DNA of 38,266 bases from M1-B18 sp048264125 (GCA_048264125.1 JBLXDM010000018.1:1-38266); one strand, 5' to 3'. Shown: positions 25,209 to 34,332, counted from the stretch's first letter. Program-made: numbers and translations. Notes: a model not told the origin generated them from the letters alone.

Positions 25209-25936
25209 TGCACACCTCCATTAAATACGACTGCAATAACTGCGGCAGCCATGCCAAGAACCATGCTTATAGGAAAAGAAAATTGTCCCAGTATCTTGCT
25301 TCCCGATTTTTTGGAATAGAAATCGAGGAAAAGGATGCATCCACCTGCAACTAATCCGCTTAAAATGCCAGTCGGATGTTTAAAATTAACAAGTTCCGGA
25401 ATAAACAGGACGGACAGCATCCCGATTAGTAAAGCACTTCCTGCAGTCGATAAAAACCCACCTTTTTCCCTGAATGATTGCAGCTTCTTATCATATTTCT
25501 TTAAAAATAAAATATTGAACATTGGAGAAACCATAATTGCTATGGTCATAACCCAAACTGCACTTACAAATATCGAAGGTGTTAACACTCCTTTACCCAG
25601 ACCACCTAACCCAAAGGCTTTTACTGTCAAGTCTGCCGCAAAACTTTCGTAGGCCATTGAACCCATTACTGAAAGACGCAACCATGGGATGTATTTCCCC
25701 AAAACCGCCATTAATAACGCAAGTGTAATAACAACGGGCAGCGAAGGAACAATTGTAACTAAAGCACTATTAATGGCAACCTTCTTAAAAGTTCCTTTCG
25801 GTAAATTCAGTTCTTTCGCTTCGGTTATTCCCAATTTTATGAATCCGGCTGCTTGTATCAATGCAAACAAAATGGGTATTAAGCAGATAATAAAGAGAAT
25901 AGGTGAATTCGCAATTTCTGAAAACTGATGCTCCAT
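25205..25936 (-). CDS. DUF5058-family membrane protein, copy A
   Basis: 243 residues, about seven membrane segments. The family core is present: FALIQAxGFIKLGxxEAK after the first segment, INSALVTIVPSLPVVI, LGKYIPWLRLSVMGSMAYE (about residues 80-98) and FVSAVWVMT. The C-terminal half resembles FPISMVLGMAAAVI seen in copy B. GGAGGGGAAAAATT precedes ATG 25936. It is coupled to the partner gene 24492-25208. DUF5058 proteins are uncharacterised; the two-subunit layout and hydrolase neighbours suggest import of the amide or amino acid processed by the M20/crotonase genes. Confidence 0.8.
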   Translation of the reverse strand: MEHQFSEIANSPILFIICLIPILFALIQAAGFIKLGITEAKELNLPKGTFKKVAINSALVTIVPSLPVVITLALLMAVLGKYIPWLRLSVMGSMAYESFAADLTVKAFGLGGLGKGVLTPSIFVSAVWVMTIAIMVSPMFNILFLKKYDKKLQSFREKGGFLSTAGSALLIGMLSVLFIPELVNFKHPTGILSGLVAGGCILFLDFYSKKSGSKILGQFSFPISMVLGMAAAVIAVVFNGGVQ

Positions 25937-26115
25937 AATTTTTCCCCTCCTATTTAGTTAAACGGATTAGAGTTCATTTTTCGTTCCCACAGCTTAATTA
26001 TTTTTTTCAGTTTTCAATCTTCACCTCCCATTCTCATTTTTTTTATTTTTCATCCATGTAAACAAACTGATCATTATTAGCAAGTATGCTTAAATATCCT
26101 GTACTTCATGTTTTG

Positions 26116-26808
26116 TTATTTGGTTGCCTTTTCTATATTGCTTTTTTTATACTGTATATATTTCCATCCTAATGCGACCAACAGCATTACCGGTATTGCA
26201 AATATTTCGTATTTTGTGATCATAGAATATCCTAATACAAGGGTTAGAATCGCTACAAGAATACATGGCACAATTGCTGTTTTGATGTCTTTCCTAAAAA
26301 TAGGCACTGACAATGCACCTAATAATGCCGGCATAACATTTTCAAATGCAGGGGCTAGGGCTGGAGACTGGATTACTGGTAAAAGGGAGCTTATGAATAG
26401 CATTGAAATAAACACAATTACCATCGTTACAATGGCAGAAACGGCTACTGCAATCATTGCAACAATATCAGCTTGTTTTGTTCCAGGCTCAAATTGGCTT
26501 ACTTTGATACTACTTATGGCAGCTGGAACCTTCATATTTAATGTATTTCCTGTTATAAAACCAAGGTATGACGCACCTACCCCCAAAACAGGAACAATTG
26601 AAAAGAAATCCACCACTCCTACAATTATAAACAAGGGCGCCACACCCATTATGATTGTTAATGTCTTTACAATATTAACTTGAACATCGAATATAATACC
26701 TAGTAATACGGGTACACTGGCTAGCAACAATATTAATATGCTAGTGCTAATTCTACCAAGTCTATGCAAATTCGAATCATAAACACTCATATCCTCAATT
26801 TTGTTCAT
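26116..26808 (-). CDS. DUF5058-partner membrane protein, copy B
   Basis: 230 residues, about six membrane segments, homologous along its full length to 24492-25208 (YDSNLHRLGRIST, FITGNTLNMKVPAA, FENVMPALLGAL). It follows the DUF5058 copy B gene by 16 bases with a GAGGGGG ribosome site. The divergence from copy A is clearly larger than that between the two M20 copies, so the pairs are older duplicates or separately acquired and may carry different substrates. Confidence 0.75.
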   Translation of the reverse strand: MNKIEDMSVYDSNLHRLGRISTSILILLLASVPVLLGIIFDVQVNIVKTLTIIMGVAPLFIIVGVVDFFSIVPVLGVGASYLGFITGNTLNMKVPAAISSIKVSQFEPGTKQADIVAMIAVAVSAIVTMVIVFISMLFISSLLPVIQSPALAPAFENVMPALLGALSVPIFRKDIKTAIVPCILVAILTLVLGYSMITKYEIFAIPVMLLVALGWKYIQYKKSNIEKATK

Positions 26809-26824
26809 ATTTTTACCCCCTCGT

Positions 26825-27544
26825 TTAAAGCATATTTACAATTAATGCAGCACTCATTCCAAGAACCATGCTTAGCGGAAATGCAAAATCACTAAACAGC
26901 TTTTTCCCTGTTCTTTTTCTAATATAATCAAATAGAAGACCACTTGCGCCGGCAACAATTGCAGCTACAATACCATTAGGGTTTTCAAAATCAAGGAGTT
27001 CCGGTACAAATAGGACTGACAGCATGCCGATAAACATTGCCCCGGTTCCAATTGCTAAAAACCCACTTGATTTCTTCATTGATTTTAATTTATTATCATA
27101 TCGTTTTAAAAAAACAACGCATAATACTGGACTAGCCAACAGTACAGTCCAGCTCATAACATACACGGCACTGACAAATATCTCAGGAGTTAAGCTTGCT
27201 TCACCTAAGCCGCTTAAACCAAAACCTTTAATTGTTAAGTCTGCTGCAAAACCCTCGTAAGCTGCTGAACCAATTACAGATAAACGCAACCATGGGACAT
27301 ATTTCCCCAAAACACCCATCAATACTGCTAGGGTAATGATGATAGGCAGTGATGTGATAATCGAAAAAATAGCACTGTTAGCAACTACTTTTTTAACAGT
27401 TCCTTGTGGAAACTCCATATTTTTTGCTTCTTTACAGCCCAGTCTTATGAACAAACTTGATTGAATAATTGCGAATACGATTGGTATTAAACATAAGATG
27501 AATAAAGCTGGGGAATTAGCGATGTCTAAATAATTAAACTCCAT
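26825..27544 (-). CDS. DUF5058-family membrane protein, copy B
   Basis: 239 residues, about seven membrane segments; homologous to 25205-25936 (FAIIQSSLFIRLG, LGKYVPWLRLSVIGSAAYE, FPLSMVLGMSAALI). GGGAGGAAAAAT precedes ATG 27544. The 255-base gap upstream of it holds only a short SD-led peptide ORF (MDRKQIRPIEDLK) of doubtful reality. The pair is placed directly after the aspartate-dehydrogenase-like gene, so this copy may serve amino-acid uptake for that part of the operon. Confidence 0.8.
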   Translation of the reverse strand: MEFNYLDIANSPALFILCLIPIVFAIIQSSLFIRLGCKEAKNMEFPQGTVKKVVANSAIFSIITSLPIIITLAVLMGVLGKYVPWLRLSVIGSAAYEGFAADLTIKGFGLSGLGEASLTPEIFVSAVYVMSWTVLLASPVLCVVFLKRYDNKLKSMKKSSGFLAIGTGAMFIGMLSVLFVPELLDFENPNGIVAAIVAGASGLLFDYIRKRTGKKLFSDFAFPLSMVLGMSAALIVNML

Positions 27545-27799
27545 ATTTTTCCTCCCTTACTAATAGTATCTTTTCAACCCTGTAATCTTAATACCTTCCT
27601 TACTGACATCTTCTCTTATTAGAACCACTGATCTGACCTTTCTTCTATTTCAAGTCTTCGATTGGTCTTATCTGTTTTCTGTCCATATCCCCTCCCTTTC
27701 CTCAAAGGTTTATATTCATTAAGTTTCTGCAAGATAAGGCGGTCACCTTGACACTAACTCAACCTATATGCAGTCACAAGCTCACCACCTAGTCCACGC

Positions 27800-28570
27800 C
27801 TAAATAATTGTTAATCCGTTATTTTCAATAATTCTCTTAACTGTATTGAAGGCTGAAACAGGAGTATAAGCGCCTGTAACTAATCCCTTGGGTTCACTGC
27901 AAATCTCCAATTTAAAATTAACCCCTTCAGCCTTAATTTCTATTAAATGCGTATTTCCTTCTATATTGGGATCAGCAATTATCTTAGAGTGCGTTTTATC
28001 AAAGCCCAAACCGGCAATTGCAACTCCTGCATGGACATTGACATTCCTGGGATACTTTTGACATGCCATACGTGTACTGCCTTCAAAAAGTGTCGTCCTC
28101 TCATTACTATCGCATCCAAGATTATAGGGTTTCTTTATTGTTGTAATCATTACACTCTCAAGTTTTTCCCTTCCGTCTCTGATGCCGTCTAAGCCCAATA
28201 TTGCTCCATGGGGTATATACACTTTACGATTATGCTTTTTGCATAATTCTTCAATCATTTCCATGAAAGCTTGATCGGCAAAGGCAGTTGTGGAGAATAT
28301 TAGTATATCTGAGTATTTCAGAATAATTGGTGCTAAAGCTTTTACTGCCTGATATGTAGCCATTTCACAAACCAGATCTATATGGTTTTTTTGCAAATAA
28401 GCTTCCAAATTCTCTGCTGAATCATACACTAGTTCTTTTGGCAAATTGGCTGTTGCTTCTATATTTAAATCGTATACAAAACCAACTTCAGCTTCCTTTT
28501 CTTTGCTTAAGCCTTCAAAGATATACTTGCCAATGATTCCATATCCGATTAACCCGATATTTTTTTTCAT
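27800..28570 (-). CDS. Aspartate dehydrogenase-like NAD-binding protein
   Basis: 256 residues from ATG 28570 (GAGGTGCGTTTA upstream; the in-frame GTG at 28579 lies inside the ribosome site). The N-terminal Rossmann motif GLIGYGIIGKYI is followed by the AspDH (NadX-like) domain: PHGAILGLDGI, KPYNL, RNVNVHAGVAIAG and ADPNIEGNTHLIEI, where the last His matches the catalytic His of AspDH. The usual NPKTS segment reads KGLVTGAYTPVSAF, so substrate specificity may differ. Reversible amination of oxaloacetate or a similar oxo acid is the family activity. It is 37 bases downstream of the PLP enzyme. Confidence 0.8.
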   Translation of the reverse strand: MKKNIGLIGYGIIGKYIFEGLSKEKEAEVGFVYDLNIEATANLPKELVYDSAENLEAYLQKNHIDLVCEMATYQAVKALAPIILKYSDILIFSTTAFADQAFMEMIEELCKKHNRKVYIPHGAILGLDGIRDGREKLESVMITTIKKPYNLGCDSNERTTLFEGSTRMACQKYPRNVNVHAGVAIAGLGFDKTHSKIIADPNIEGNTHLIEIKAEGVNFKLEICSEPKGLVTGAYTPVSAFNTVKRIIENNGLTII

Positions 28571-28607
28571 TAAACGCACCTCGTAATCTTAAGATTTTTG
28601 AATCCAT

Positions 28608-29816
28608 TTATTGTTGAGAGCCTAAAAAGCTATCCATTTCATCCAATTTACATGTATAATGTTTCAGCTCATGATGTTCAAAGGCTGCGGTATATTTTAA
28701 TCCGCTTCCCGTTAAAACACAAAGAACTTTTTCATCACCACGGAAATGCTTTTCTTTATTTAATTTTTTAACAGCGGCTAAGGACGCGGCAGACTCAGGC
28801 TGAAGGAACAAGCCTGTCGTGGCAAGTGTTGCCTGGGCTTCAATAATCTCTTCATCAGTAACCGATACACTAAGCCCGTTGTTCCATTTTAGCATTCTTA
28901 AAACTTGGTTTCCGCTGGGCGGCAATGCGTTTTCAATGCCATGAGCTAATGTCTTTGGTTTCTCAACTCTTTCGACTTTATCCCTACCAGCAATAAAAGC
29001 ATTATAAACCGGTGAACATCCGGCAGCCTGTACACATACCATTTTGGGAACCTTTTTAATCAGACCGCATTCTTTAAATTCCCTGAAGCCTTTTTCAATA
29101 CCACGGATATGCCCACCTGAGCTGTTAGGCACCATTACGTAATCCGGTACGTCAAAATTGGTCTGTTCACACACTTCGAAAGCCAGGGATTTATATCCTT
29201 CAACACGAAAAGGTACGTCTGAATTAATCATATAAATCTCATATTTCTTACTTAATCTAAAGCCTTCCTTTTGAATTAAATCATATCTTCCCTCAACTGT
29301 AACTACTGTAGGATTGTATATAGCAATTGGATTTATTTTTTCCATGGGCATTTGACTGCTGACAAAGACGTAAGTTTTCAAACCTGATTTAGCTCCATAT
29401 GCAGCTACAGAAGCAGCCATATTTCCTGAGGAGACAGTACTTATCTTTTTATACCCTATCTTAATTGCATGCAAAACGCCTGTTACTGTCCCTCTGTCTT
29501 TAAATGACCATGTTGGGTTTTGGCTCTCATTTTTGAAATATAATTTTCCAAGACCTATTTCATCAGCAAGCTTTTCTGACTCCAGCATAGGAGTAAAGCC
29601 TTCACCCAAAGAGACATCATTTATTTTATCAAAATATGGAAAAAAGTCTGCATATCTTTCTAAAACAGTCTGCTTCAAGAGGTTACCTTCTTGAATTTTC
29701 CCTCTTTTAACCATTTCTACTTCCAAGGGTTCATTACAATCATCACAACAATATTGGAGAATATCAGCTGTATATGATTTACCACATTTAGTACAGATTA
29801 CTTTTGTATTTTTCAT
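28608..29816 (-). CDS. Threonine synthase-like PLP-dependent enzyme
   Basis: 402 residues. N-terminal Zn-ribbon Cys-8/11 and 24/27, then SLGEGFTP, PLP Lys-106 in WSFKDRGT, the phosphate-site glycine loop VPNSSGGHIRG, and VLTGSGLK near the C-terminus. Fold type II; threonine synthase, threonine dehydratase or a related beta-eliminating lyase are all possible. No homoserine kinase or dehydrogenase gene is near and RidA lies in the same cluster, so a catabolic lyase that releases an enamine is favoured. TGGAGGAGCTTTAA precedes ATG. A truncated paralogue is at 18679-19089. Confidence 0.85.
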   Translation of the reverse strand: MKNTKVICTKCGKSYTADILQYCCDDCNEPLEVEMVKRGKIQEGNLLKQTVLERYADFFPYFDKINDVSLGEGFTPMLESEKLADEIGLGKLYFKNESQNPTWSFKDRGTVTGVLHAIKIGYKKISTVSSGNMAASVAAYGAKSGLKTYVFVSSQMPMEKINPIAIYNPTVVTVEGRYDLIQKEGFRLSKKYEIYMINSDVPFRVEGYKSLAFEVCEQTNFDVPDYVMVPNSSGGHIRGIEKGFREFKECGLIKKVPKMVCVQAAGCSPVYNAFIAGRDKVERVEKPKTLAHGIENALPPSGNQVLRMLKWNNGLSVSVTDEEIIEAQATLATTGLFLQPESAASLAAVKKLNKEKHFRGDEKVLCVLTGSGLKYTAAFEHHELKHYTCKLDEMDSFLGSQQ

Positions 29817-29854
29817 TTAAAGCTCCTCCATTTTATAATCATCAATAAACCAAC

Positions 29855-30861
29855 CTATTTTCTTTCAATTATTTCCTGAAGCTCTACACTGGAATGATGA
29901 ATATTTTGAATTAATTCATAAATACTTTCTATACTTGCGTTCTGTTCTTCTGTCGTTGCTAACATTTGCTCCGTTGCTGCCGAATGCTCTTCCGAAATAC
30001 TTGCTATGCTCTCTGCCTGTTCACGTATTTGACTGAAAATCGAATTTGCATTTTCTAACATCTTCAGCTCATTTGATATGTAAGCATCAATACTCTTGAA
30101 GGATAGTTCAATTTTTTCAAAACTATTATTTATCTGTCTTGTAACCCCTTCACCGGACTTGGTTGCTGTCCTACCGTTCTGCACTTTTTCCATAACTAGC
30201 TTGGTCTTACTTTTTATTTCTCCTATGATCTGATCAATTTACTTAACTGTATTTGCACTTTGTTCTGCAAGCTTTCGTACTTCTTCTGCAACAACAGCAA
30301 AGCCTTTACCGGATTCTCCTGTTCTTGCAGCTTCAATTGCTGCATTTAATGCCAGCAAATTAGTCTGTTCAGCTATTTGATTTATTCCTGAAAGGAAGCT
30401 GTTGATATCATCCATACTGCTGTCCAGCTCTTGTACGGTTGTTAGCGAGTCGGAAACAGCCGTATTTATAATAGCAATTTGTTTTTCCATATGATTTATT
30501 TTTTCAGTGCCCTCAAAAACAATTTGACTTGCATTTAGTGAAGTGTCCGCCAGATGTATAGCGAAACTATTGATTTCTGAAAACCTTTTCAGCAGCATTG
30601 CTCATCATTTCACTTATATGAGTGATGCTTTCCACCTGACCTGTAACCCCTTTTGCTATTTCCTGCACGGTAATAGTCGTGGAATTGCTGATTATTCAAA
30701 AGTTCATTTGAATGTGCTTCATTTTGAATCACATTCTCTATTAAATCCTCGCCCCATTTGCATATAAAAAATAAAATCATAAAAATAAAATTGAGTGTAA
30801 TCATCAGGCTGAAAAAATCTTCCCCTTGATAATAATTAAAAATCAAGCCCGCTGAAATCAT
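29855..30861 (-). pseudogene. Methyl-accepting chemotaxis protein, broken
   Basis: The chemoreceptor is split over several frames. 30861-30690 encodes a start with ribosome site (GGAGGGTAGAGT), one membrane segment and a linker. A shifted frame continues STTITVQEIAKGVTGQVESIT. A further shift near 30590 leads into the signalling hairpin NLLALNAAIEAARTGESGKGFAVVAEEVRKLAEQS. A TAA at about 30239, after SANTVK, then interrupts the frame that resumes IDQIIGEIKSKT and ends at 29855. Two frameshifts and one nonsense codon make it inactive. It sits inside the amino-acid catabolic cluster, so it may once have sensed the same compound. Confidence 0.85.
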
Positions 30862-30920
30862 ACTCTACCCTCCGACTGTGATTCTCTGTGATTTCCGACA
30901 TGTCTTACTGGTCTTGTCTA

Positions 30921-32066
30921 TCAGGTCAGCATCTCCTTCATCATGACTCCAACACCTATACCCAATTCGGTATGCTTACCCGATTTGTATAATGCTCTTT
31001 CTATTGCAGCAATAACTGATACAAGATCATGCATATCTATGTTGCCCATGTGTCCCAATCTGAACATTTTTCCTGCATATGATGCCAAGCCGCCTGCCAC
31101 CATAATGCCTTCCTCTGCCAGAATGCTTCTGAAAGCGACATCGTCAATCCCTTCCGGATAGATCAGATTGGATAGGGTTACTGCCCTGCATTCTTTTTCA
31201 GCCAGGATTTTAAACCCAAGAGCTTCCAATGCTCTTTGCATTGCTTGTGCTACTTTCCTGTGTCTTGAATATCTGGCCTCAATCCCTTCTTCTTTGATTA
31301 TCCTTACGGATTCCTTCAAAGCCCATACAAGGTTTATAGCCGGTGTTGCGAAGTATTTTGCCGGGTTTTCCATGACTGGGAGCCACTTATCAAAGTCAAC
31401 GTAGAACTCAGGGATAACCCCAAGACTCTTTCTTCTTTCAAGGGCTCTTTTTCCTGCCCATAGCATTGCCAATCCTGGGCTTACACCGAAGGCTTTCTGT
31501 GAACCTGTAAACAAAATATCAATTCCCATTTCATCAACATATTCAGGTTCTGCTGCTGTTGCGCATACTCCATCAACAATCAGCAGGGTATCCGGGAAAT
31601 TCTTTACAATCTTTCCTATTTCGGCAATAGGTGCACATACACCTGTTGCTGTGTCAACATGGGTTACCGTGATAGCTGCATAGTTCTTTTCCTTCAGCTT
31701 GTTTTCTATTTCGGCAGGAGGTACGATTTTACCCCATTCGCTTGATATCACATTAACATTGAGCCCTTTTCTCTGACACAAGTCGATAAACCTATCTCCA
31801 AAAAAGCCATGAGATATAAGCAGTATATTGTCCCCTCGTTTTGTTGAATTTGCTATTGCCATTTCCATTGCCATGGTTCCGGTGCCTGCTACTACAAAAA
31901 CCTCCCCATCAGTCTTGACCAAGCTTTTCAAATCTTCTATAAGCCCTTTAAAATCTTTCACAAATTCCGGATCACCAAAGGCCACTGTTTCACGGCCCAT
32001 CTGATCTTGTATGGGTCTGACCACTGGACTTGGTCCCGGTATCATTACAAGCTTTCTATTTTTCAT
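30921..32066 (-). CDS. AGXT-type class V aminotransferase
   Basis: 381 residues from ATG 32066 (AAGGGTGGTAAAA upstream; the GTG at 32075 lies in the ribosome site). Class V fold type I: MIPGPSPV at the start, the glycine-rich AGTGTMAME, HVDTATGVCAP, Asp in LLIVDGV (about 165) and PLP Lys-191 in TGSQKAFGVSPG. This is the alanine-glyoxylate / serine-pyruvate aminotransferase family. The neighbouring aldolase has 4-hydroxy-2-oxoglutarate-aldolase-like residues and would release glyoxylate, a standard AGXT amino acceptor. The two genes are 27 bases apart. Confidence 0.9.
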   Translation of the reverse strand: MKNRKLVMIPGPSPVVRPIQDQMGRETVAFGDPEFVKDFKGLIEDLKSLVKTDGEVFVVAGTGTMAMEMAIANSTKRGDNILLISHGFFGDRFIDLCQRKGLNVNVISSEWGKIVPPAEIENKLKEKNYAAITVTHVDTATGVCAPIAEIGKIVKNFPDTLLIVDGVCATAAEPEYVDEMGIDILFTGSQKAFGVSPGLAMLWAGKRALERRKSLGVIPEFYVDFDKWLPVMENPAKYFATPAINLVWALKESVRIIKEEGIEARYSRHRKVAQAMQRALEALGFKILAEKECRAVTLSNLIYPEGIDDVAFRSILAEEGIMVAGGLASYAGKMFRLGHMGNIDMHDLVSVIAAIERALYKSGKHTELGIGVGVMMKEMLT

Positions 32067-32092
32067 TTTTACCACCCTTACATATAATTTTT

Positions 32093-32998
32093 TTATTGGC
32101 TCAAAGCCCCTTGTTTTATCAAAAGTTCCCTTATGATTTTTTTGTTTTCTTCCGAAAGCGGAACAAGAGGTCCTCTCGGTTCACCGCCTTTATATCCAAG
32201 CAAATCCAAAGCATATTTTAAAGCCGGTATGCCAAACCTTCCCGTAACCGCAAAATTAATCTCTAGCATTTTCAACTGCAGTTCTCTGGCTTCATCCATC
32301 TTTCCTTCCCTGAACAAGGATACCAGCTTGCAGCATTCCTCCGGCATAATGTTGGCCAGAGCCAGGGTAGCTCCTCTTGCACCTACAGCCAAAGCAGGCA
32401 ATAAATATCCTGCATTACCTGCAAACACTGCAAAATCCTCATCTGTATCCCTTACAATTTCAGAAAGCTGAACAATATTACCGGAAGTATCCTTGATCCC
32501 CGCTATATTGGGGTGCTTTGCCAGTTTTGCAGTCAATCCGGATGAAAGGTTAATACCCGTGTTGCCCGGCATATTGTACAGCATGACGGGTACAGGCACA
32601 GCATCTGCCACATCGGTAAAATACTTGTATAATACATCCTCCTTCATGGCACCCTTGAAATAATTGGGAGGCAAAAGCAATACAGCATCCGCTCCAAGAG
32701 AGGCAATCTCTTTCGAAAGCTCTACAGTTTCCTTTGTTGATTCACAGGCGGTACCAACAATAATTTTCTTATTTGAATTGAAATTCTCTTTAACGAATTT
32801 CACCAGCTGAAGCTTTTCTTCTTTATTCAGATAAACAAATTCACCGTTTGATCCAAGAACTACTATACCATCCAGGTCTGTTTTTCCCCAGCTGTCCAGA
32901 TTATGCTTCATATAATCATAGTTAATCTGTTCATCGGCATCAAAAGGAGTCACTATAGGGGTATAAATTCCTTTAAATATCTCACTCACTCCATTCAA
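32093..32998 (-). CDS. DHDPS-family pyruvate aldolase, HOGA-like active site
   Basis: About 301 residues. Schiff-base Lys-169 (GIKDTSGN) and Tyr-141 (LYNMPG) are present. The canonical DapA GTTGE is GSNGEF (Ser-50, Asn-51), and the DapA Arg in PGRTG is Asn-146 (PGNTG). Both changes match human HOGA1 rather than true dihydrodipicolinate synthase, so an aldolase such as 4-hydroxy-2-oxoglutarate aldolase is more likely than lysine synthesis. Start is uncertain: the TTG at 32998 or the GTG at 32989; neither has a strong ribosome site. It is 13 bases after the class I aminotransferase gene, possibly coupled. Confidence 0.85.
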   Translation of the reverse strand: MNGVSEIFKGIYTPIVTPFDADEQINYDYMKHNLDSWGKTDLDGIVVLGSNGEFVYLNKEEKLQLVKFVKENFNSNKKIIVGTACESTKETVELSKEIASLGADAVLLLPPNYFKGAMKEDVLYKYFTDVADAVPVPVMLYNMPGNTGINLSSGLTAKLAKHPNIAGIKDTSGNIVQLSEIVRDTDEDFAVFAGNAGYLLPALAVGARGATLALANIMPEECCKLVSLFREGKMDEARELQLKMLEINFAVTGRFGIPALKYALDLLGYKGGEPRGPLVPLSEENKKIIRELLIKQGALSQ

Positions 32999-33011
32999 AT
33001 TTTATCGTATT

Positions 33012-34208
33012 TTACTGTCGCTTTAATATATCCTCCTGCAGACTATCGACGGCTTCCTTGAGGCGCCGACACCCTTCCACAATGTTTTCGTAGCTATTGG
33101 CAAAAGACATGCGGAGATATCCTTTGCCCCCGGCACCGAATACATCTCCGGGTACGCAGGCTATTTTTGCGGTGGTCAGCAAATATTCCGCAAATTCAGC
33201 AGAAGTCATAGGCAGCTGCTTTATATTAATGAAGATATAAAACGCTCCTTTGGGGCATACACAGCTTAGTCCGTCAATCTCATTGATTGCCTTTACCGCG
33301 TAATCACGACGCCGCTGGTATTCCTTTACCATATCTTCGACTTCCGTGGTTTCGTTCCGCAGTGCTATAACCGACGCTTTTTGCACAAAAGAGGGGGCAC
33401 AGGTCGTGTTATGCTGGTGAATCTTATTGAGGGCAACAATAATTTCTTTGGGTGCCGCGACATAACCGATCCGCCAGCCTGTCATGGAATATGCTTTTGA
33501 AAAGCCGTTCATTGTGAAGGTGCGCTCCTTCATCCCTGGAAAAGCGGCGATGCTGATATGCTTCTCTCCATCATAAATCAGCCTTTCGTAGATTTCATCC
33601 GAAATCACCCAAATGTCGTTGCTGATTGCTATATCAGCTATCCCTCGCAGGGTTTGTTCGGACAAAACTCCGCCTGTAGGGTTGTTGGGGGTCACAATTA
33701 CCAGGGCTTTCGTTTTCGCCGTAACCTTTCTGCGGATTTCCTCCAAATCAACCTGAAAGCCATTTTCCTCTGTCAAAGAGTATGATATCGGCACAGCTCC
33801 CAACAGCTTGGGGACATTGAGGTAGTTCATCCACACGGGATCTGGAATCAGTATTTCGTCTCCCTCATTCAAAATAGAGCATAAAACATCAAACACCGCC
33901 TCGGAAAGGCCCACCGTTACAAGAACCTCCGACGGGTCGTAGGGGATATTATTTTCCCTCTGTAGCTTTTCCGCTATCGCTTCCCTCAGTTCGTTGGAAC
34001 CAAAGTTGGAGGTGTAAAACACATCACCCTCCCGGACACTTTCGAAAACTGCATTTTTTATGTATCCAGGGGTATCAAAATCAGGTCTGCCAATCTCAAA
34101 ATGCAAGACTGTTTCTCCTGCCCGTTCCATTGCAAGCGCTTTTTCGTTGACCTTGCGTATCCCCGAAGGAACCAGCTTATCCATTCGTTCAGCAATAATT
34201 TCTTTCAA
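33012..34208 (-). CDS. Class I/II PLP-dependent aminotransferase
   Basis: 398 residues, AAT superfamily. FEIGRPDFDTP near residue 37 and YTSNFGSNELREAIA are typical of the aspartate-aminotransferase subgroup. Asn-176 (PNNPTGG), Asp-204 (SDEIYE), PLP Lys-238 (GFSKAYSMTGWRIGY) and the C-terminal RMSFANS supply the cofactor and carboxylate contacts. AGGAGGGGATAGTTA precedes a TTG start at 34208. It is the first gene of the leftward cluster, divergent from the LysR gene at 34365. It likely makes or uses the oxo acid handled by the aldolase next to it. Confidence 0.9.
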   Translation of the reverse strand: MKEIIAERMDKLVPSGIRKVNEKALAMERAGETVLHFEIGRPDFDTPGYIKNAVFESVREGDVFYTSNFGSNELREAIAEKLQRENNIPYDPSEVLVTVGLSEAVFDVLCSILNEGDEILIPDPVWMNYLNVPKLLGAVPISYSLTEENGFQVDLEEIRRKVTAKTKALVIVTPNNPTGGVLSEQTLRGIADIAISNDIWVISDEIYERLIYDGEKHISIAAFPGMKERTFTMNGFSKAYSMTGWRIGYVAAPKEIIVALNKIHQHNTTCAPSFVQKASVIALRNETTEVEDMVKEYQRRRDYAVKAINEIDGLSCVCPKGAFYIFINIKQLPMTSAEFAEYLLTTAKIACVPGDVFGAGGKGYLRMSFANSYENIVEGCRRLKEAVDSLQEDILKRQ

Positions 34209-34276
34209 TAACTATCCCCTCCTAAAGTGTTCCGAAATAAGAAATGAGTAGGCTCATGCAAATATTTTATTCTATC

Positions 34277-34305
34277 TTGACATTATAGTAAAACCTACTT
34301 ATAAT
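34277..34305 (+). promoter_or_regulatory. Consensus promoter of divergent LysR gene
   Basis: TTGACA (34277-34282), 17-base spacer, TATAAT (34300-34305): a perfect sigma-70-type promoter about 60 bases before the LysR ATG. An inverted repeat TACTTAT (34296-34302) / ATAAGTA (34326-34332) overlaps the -10, a natural place for autorepression. Confidence 0.8.
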
Positions 34306-34332
34306 CAAATATAAATTATAATAAAATAAGTA
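34296..34332. promoter_or_regulatory. Candidate LysR operator overlapping the -10
   Basis: TACTTAT and ATAAGTA form a 7-base inverted repeat spaced 23 bases apart in the intergenic region between the two divergent genes. Binding here would block the LysR promoter and could activate the leftward aminotransferase operon. Confidence 0.45.

Noticed and set aside
26108..26683. 191-codon plus-strand ORF
   Set aside because: It is antisense to the DUF5058-partner copy B gene, whose protein is clearly conserved with copy A. The plus-strand reading shows no family features and has no ribosome site.
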